A DNA stretch of 64,000 bases from Desmodus rotundus. Lineage: Eukaryota > Chordata > Mammalia > Chiroptera > Phyllostomidae. The notes under the pieces were generated by a model, which saw nothing but the letters and a program-made list of their open reading frames with translations, had not been told where the DNA came from and did not search any database. The position numbers and the translations under genes are program-made. Below are positions 62,084-64,000 of the stretch, one piece after another. Location of the stretch: assembly GCF_022682495.2 (NCBI RefSeq), contig NC_071390.1:155906583-155970582 (forward strand), written 5' to 3'. Position 1 is the stretch's first letter. Each line of letters starts with the position of its first letter.

Positions 62084-62930
62084 CGGTAGTTGGCCCAGTG
62101 GTGACGGTGGTGGAAGGCACAGGAAGGGAAAGGGGACGCGTCTGCCGTGGGTTCATGCTAACCTCCCACAATGTCTACACGGAGAGCACAGCGTGATGGG
62201 TAGTGACGCTCAGAACAGAGGCCTGCCGTGTCCGGCGGTGCGCTGCGTGGCTGCGAGGGTTAAGACGGTGCTCTCTGGAGCCCGGTTCCCAGGGTTTTCA
62301 ATTCCAGCGCTGTTGATTCCTCGCCATGTGGCAGGTGTCAGTGTCCTCCCCTGCATAAGGACAGCAGCCACATCTATCTCATGGGAAAGGGGAAATTAAA
62401 GGAATCAAAATACCTCAACCAGGGTGAGTTATGTAAGTACTAGCTATTATCAAGTACTGCAGAAATTGACATTTAGCAGCCCATGTATTCCATTACACAC
62501 TCTGTGCGCATTTTTTTTTGCAAATGATTATTTTATGGTATCAGTGACTGTGAGATAACCTACCGACTGCAACTCATAACCCACTAACCACTCCAGAAAA
62601 CCGGAAAGTTACTTACAAGATTAAAAGAGACCCTGTCCTTGTGCTTGAGGATGTTACAAGACTATTTGAAGGGACTTTAGAGTTCTGTATTTTGTTCAAG
62701 TTGAAGTATCTGGATTCAATTCTTATTGTTCAGGTGAATTTAATCCACATTAACTGAAGGAAAATAATCCAGACTATTACCTGAAGCAGCAAAAGCACTA
62801 GTTTTCATGTGAGCTGACAGTTCTTGTCCACCAGGGGGCAGTCCACTCACTAAAACCAAGGACATAAATGACAATAAATAAAATTTATATCTTTTTTAAA
62901 AAATCACATTTCAAATTAGTCTATATTTCT
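62084..62930. other. Intergenic, CpG-containing patch then AT-rich DNA
   Basis: 62100-62290 is rich in CpG for this region (GGACGCGTCTGCC, GTCCGGCGGTGCGCTGCGTGG). No gene was recognised. Confidence 0.4.
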
Positions 62931-62931
62931 T

Positions 62932-63058
62932 TTTTGTTTATTGATTTTAGAGAGAGAGCGAGCAATGGATATAGAGAAAGAGAGAGTGAAACATCCTTTT
63001 GTTTTTGCACCTAGTGGGATGATGCTGTACCCAACTGAGCTACCAGGCCACCAGGGCC
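62932..63058 (-). mobile_element. Internally shortened SINE
   Basis: Antisense copy with the TTTATTGATTTTAGAGAGAGA block joined directly to a CCCAACTGAGCTACCAGGCC head complement. The middle is missing. Imperfect TSD TTCTATTTC. Confidence 0.7.
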
Positions 63059-64000
63059 AATTTCTATTTCCATAAACCTTTCACTAGAGCTACAACACAT
63101 AGACGGCCTGGGCTCCCCTGTTAGACAAAAGATCAAGAGTCAGGGAAAGCAAGAGATGGTGGTGATCTACCACCCGGTCTCAAGCCAGGGAGGTAAGTGA
63201 GGGGCCACGGTGTACTCTAGGAAGTAAAGTAGACCAAGGCTAAGTTCACTGTATGGAACAGAATTTAAATGTGAGAGAACCAGTGACAATTGGTGGGATA
63301 ATTGATGGTTCCAGTACACAGTGCTTACCTGTTCACCAAGGGGTGTTGCGTGTCTCCTGCCTCCTCCGAAGCAGAGTCTGTAAGAGCAGGACAACGATGG
63401 ATGTCCCAGCTGAGAAACCCATCCCTAAGTTCAGGATGACTGGTACGCATTTTGGCAAATCTGAAGGACTTCACATCCAAAGAAATGACCAGAATTGAGA
63501 TTTAGGCCTAGAGTAGATGTGCCCCAGTGCCAGATTATGGAAGCCATACTTAAAGCCATTTTAAAGTCTGAAGTTTCTCTGGATTTTGATGAAGCTAATG
63601 CTACAACTCCAAGGGTCACACTTTGCATAGCAAGGAACTAAGGGACAGTGGGACCAAAGATGCTACCATTTGCAATTACCCAGGAACCAGTCAAGTATAG
63701 TAAATTATCAATTATCTCACTGTTAAAAGAGCCCAACGTAAACCCTAGTGTCTTCATTTCTCAGCTATGTAGACTTGAGCAGAGCAATGTAAGAGAATTT
63801 GGAAAACTATGAAGGACTAAGAATTGAAGGCATAAAAAAGAAATAAAGTCAAGTCAGATCCGTCTGTTTTTCCACCATATAGGGCAGGGTTACCTATGTC
63901 GTACGCTCATAAAGCCTTCCCAGTTACAAAGCACTTTTCAATGCACTGTCTCCCCAAAAGGCTTTTCTCAGATGGGATTTTGCAAGAGTGAAATGAGATA
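63059..64000. other. Right edge, intergenic
   Basis: No supported gene. The small plus-strand open frame at 63253-63498 is not recognised and lacks splice support. Confidence 0.45.

Noticed and set aside
1..64000. CRISPR arrays, operons, insertion sequences or phage-like systems
   Set aside because: Nothing of the kind is present; the gene structure, SINEs and LTRs are those of a mammalian chromosome.

Overview
The window is vertebrate nuclear DNA, almost certainly from a microbat. It has no prokaryotic gene layout. It holds split genes with GT-AG introns, two CpG-island promoters, and about fourteen copies of a tRNA-derived SINE (head 'ccctggctggtgtggctcag', tail 'aaataaataaaatctttaaaa') that matches the bat VES family as I remember it, plus older SINE relatives. 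Several copies keep perfect 10-17 bp target-site duplications. The protein-coding content matches the SLC30A9-TMEM33 neighbourhood of human 4p13, seen here on the minus strand.

Left part (1-10330): the 5' end of SLC30A9 (ZnT9, a mitochondrial zinc transporter) on the minus strand. Exon 1 (CDS 9975-10086) lies in a CpG island with an ETS/CRE composite motif. Exon 2 is at 123-290, and the rest of the gene is off the left edge. The 9.7-kb intron 1 contains a solo LTR, three VES SINEs, a mariner fossil, hAT fossils, a very G-rich tract, and two phase-matched exon-like open segments (8960-9086 and 2541-2791, minus strand). I cannot assign those to any known gene; they are the most interesting coding signal in the window.

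Middle part (10331-41990): an AT-rich intergenic stretch, then the complete TMEM33 gene on the minus strand. TMEM33 has seven coding exons, 247 codons, and one non-coding 5' exon. All splice sites are canonical and all phases match. Its CpG-island promoter (about 41240-42070) carries two ETS sites and a ZNF143/SBS-type element. The 3' UTR is probably long and AT-rich, running left from 26947, perhaps to the polyadenylation signal at 21660.

Right part (42070-64000): intergenic DNA upstream of TMEM33, dominated by fossil MaLR/MLT1 LTRs, L1 and hAT pieces and VES SINEs. No recognisable known gene was found. One clean exon-like segment on the plus strand (50249-50386, 46 open codons between a strong acceptor and a good donor) stands out, with a possible phase-compatible terminal exon at 52892-52939.

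The two recognised genes do not share a pathway that the sequence reveals. They are head-to-tail neighbours, each with its own housekeeping-type promoter. Repeat names were assigned by memory of consensus sequences, not by a search, so boundaries and subfamilies are approximate.
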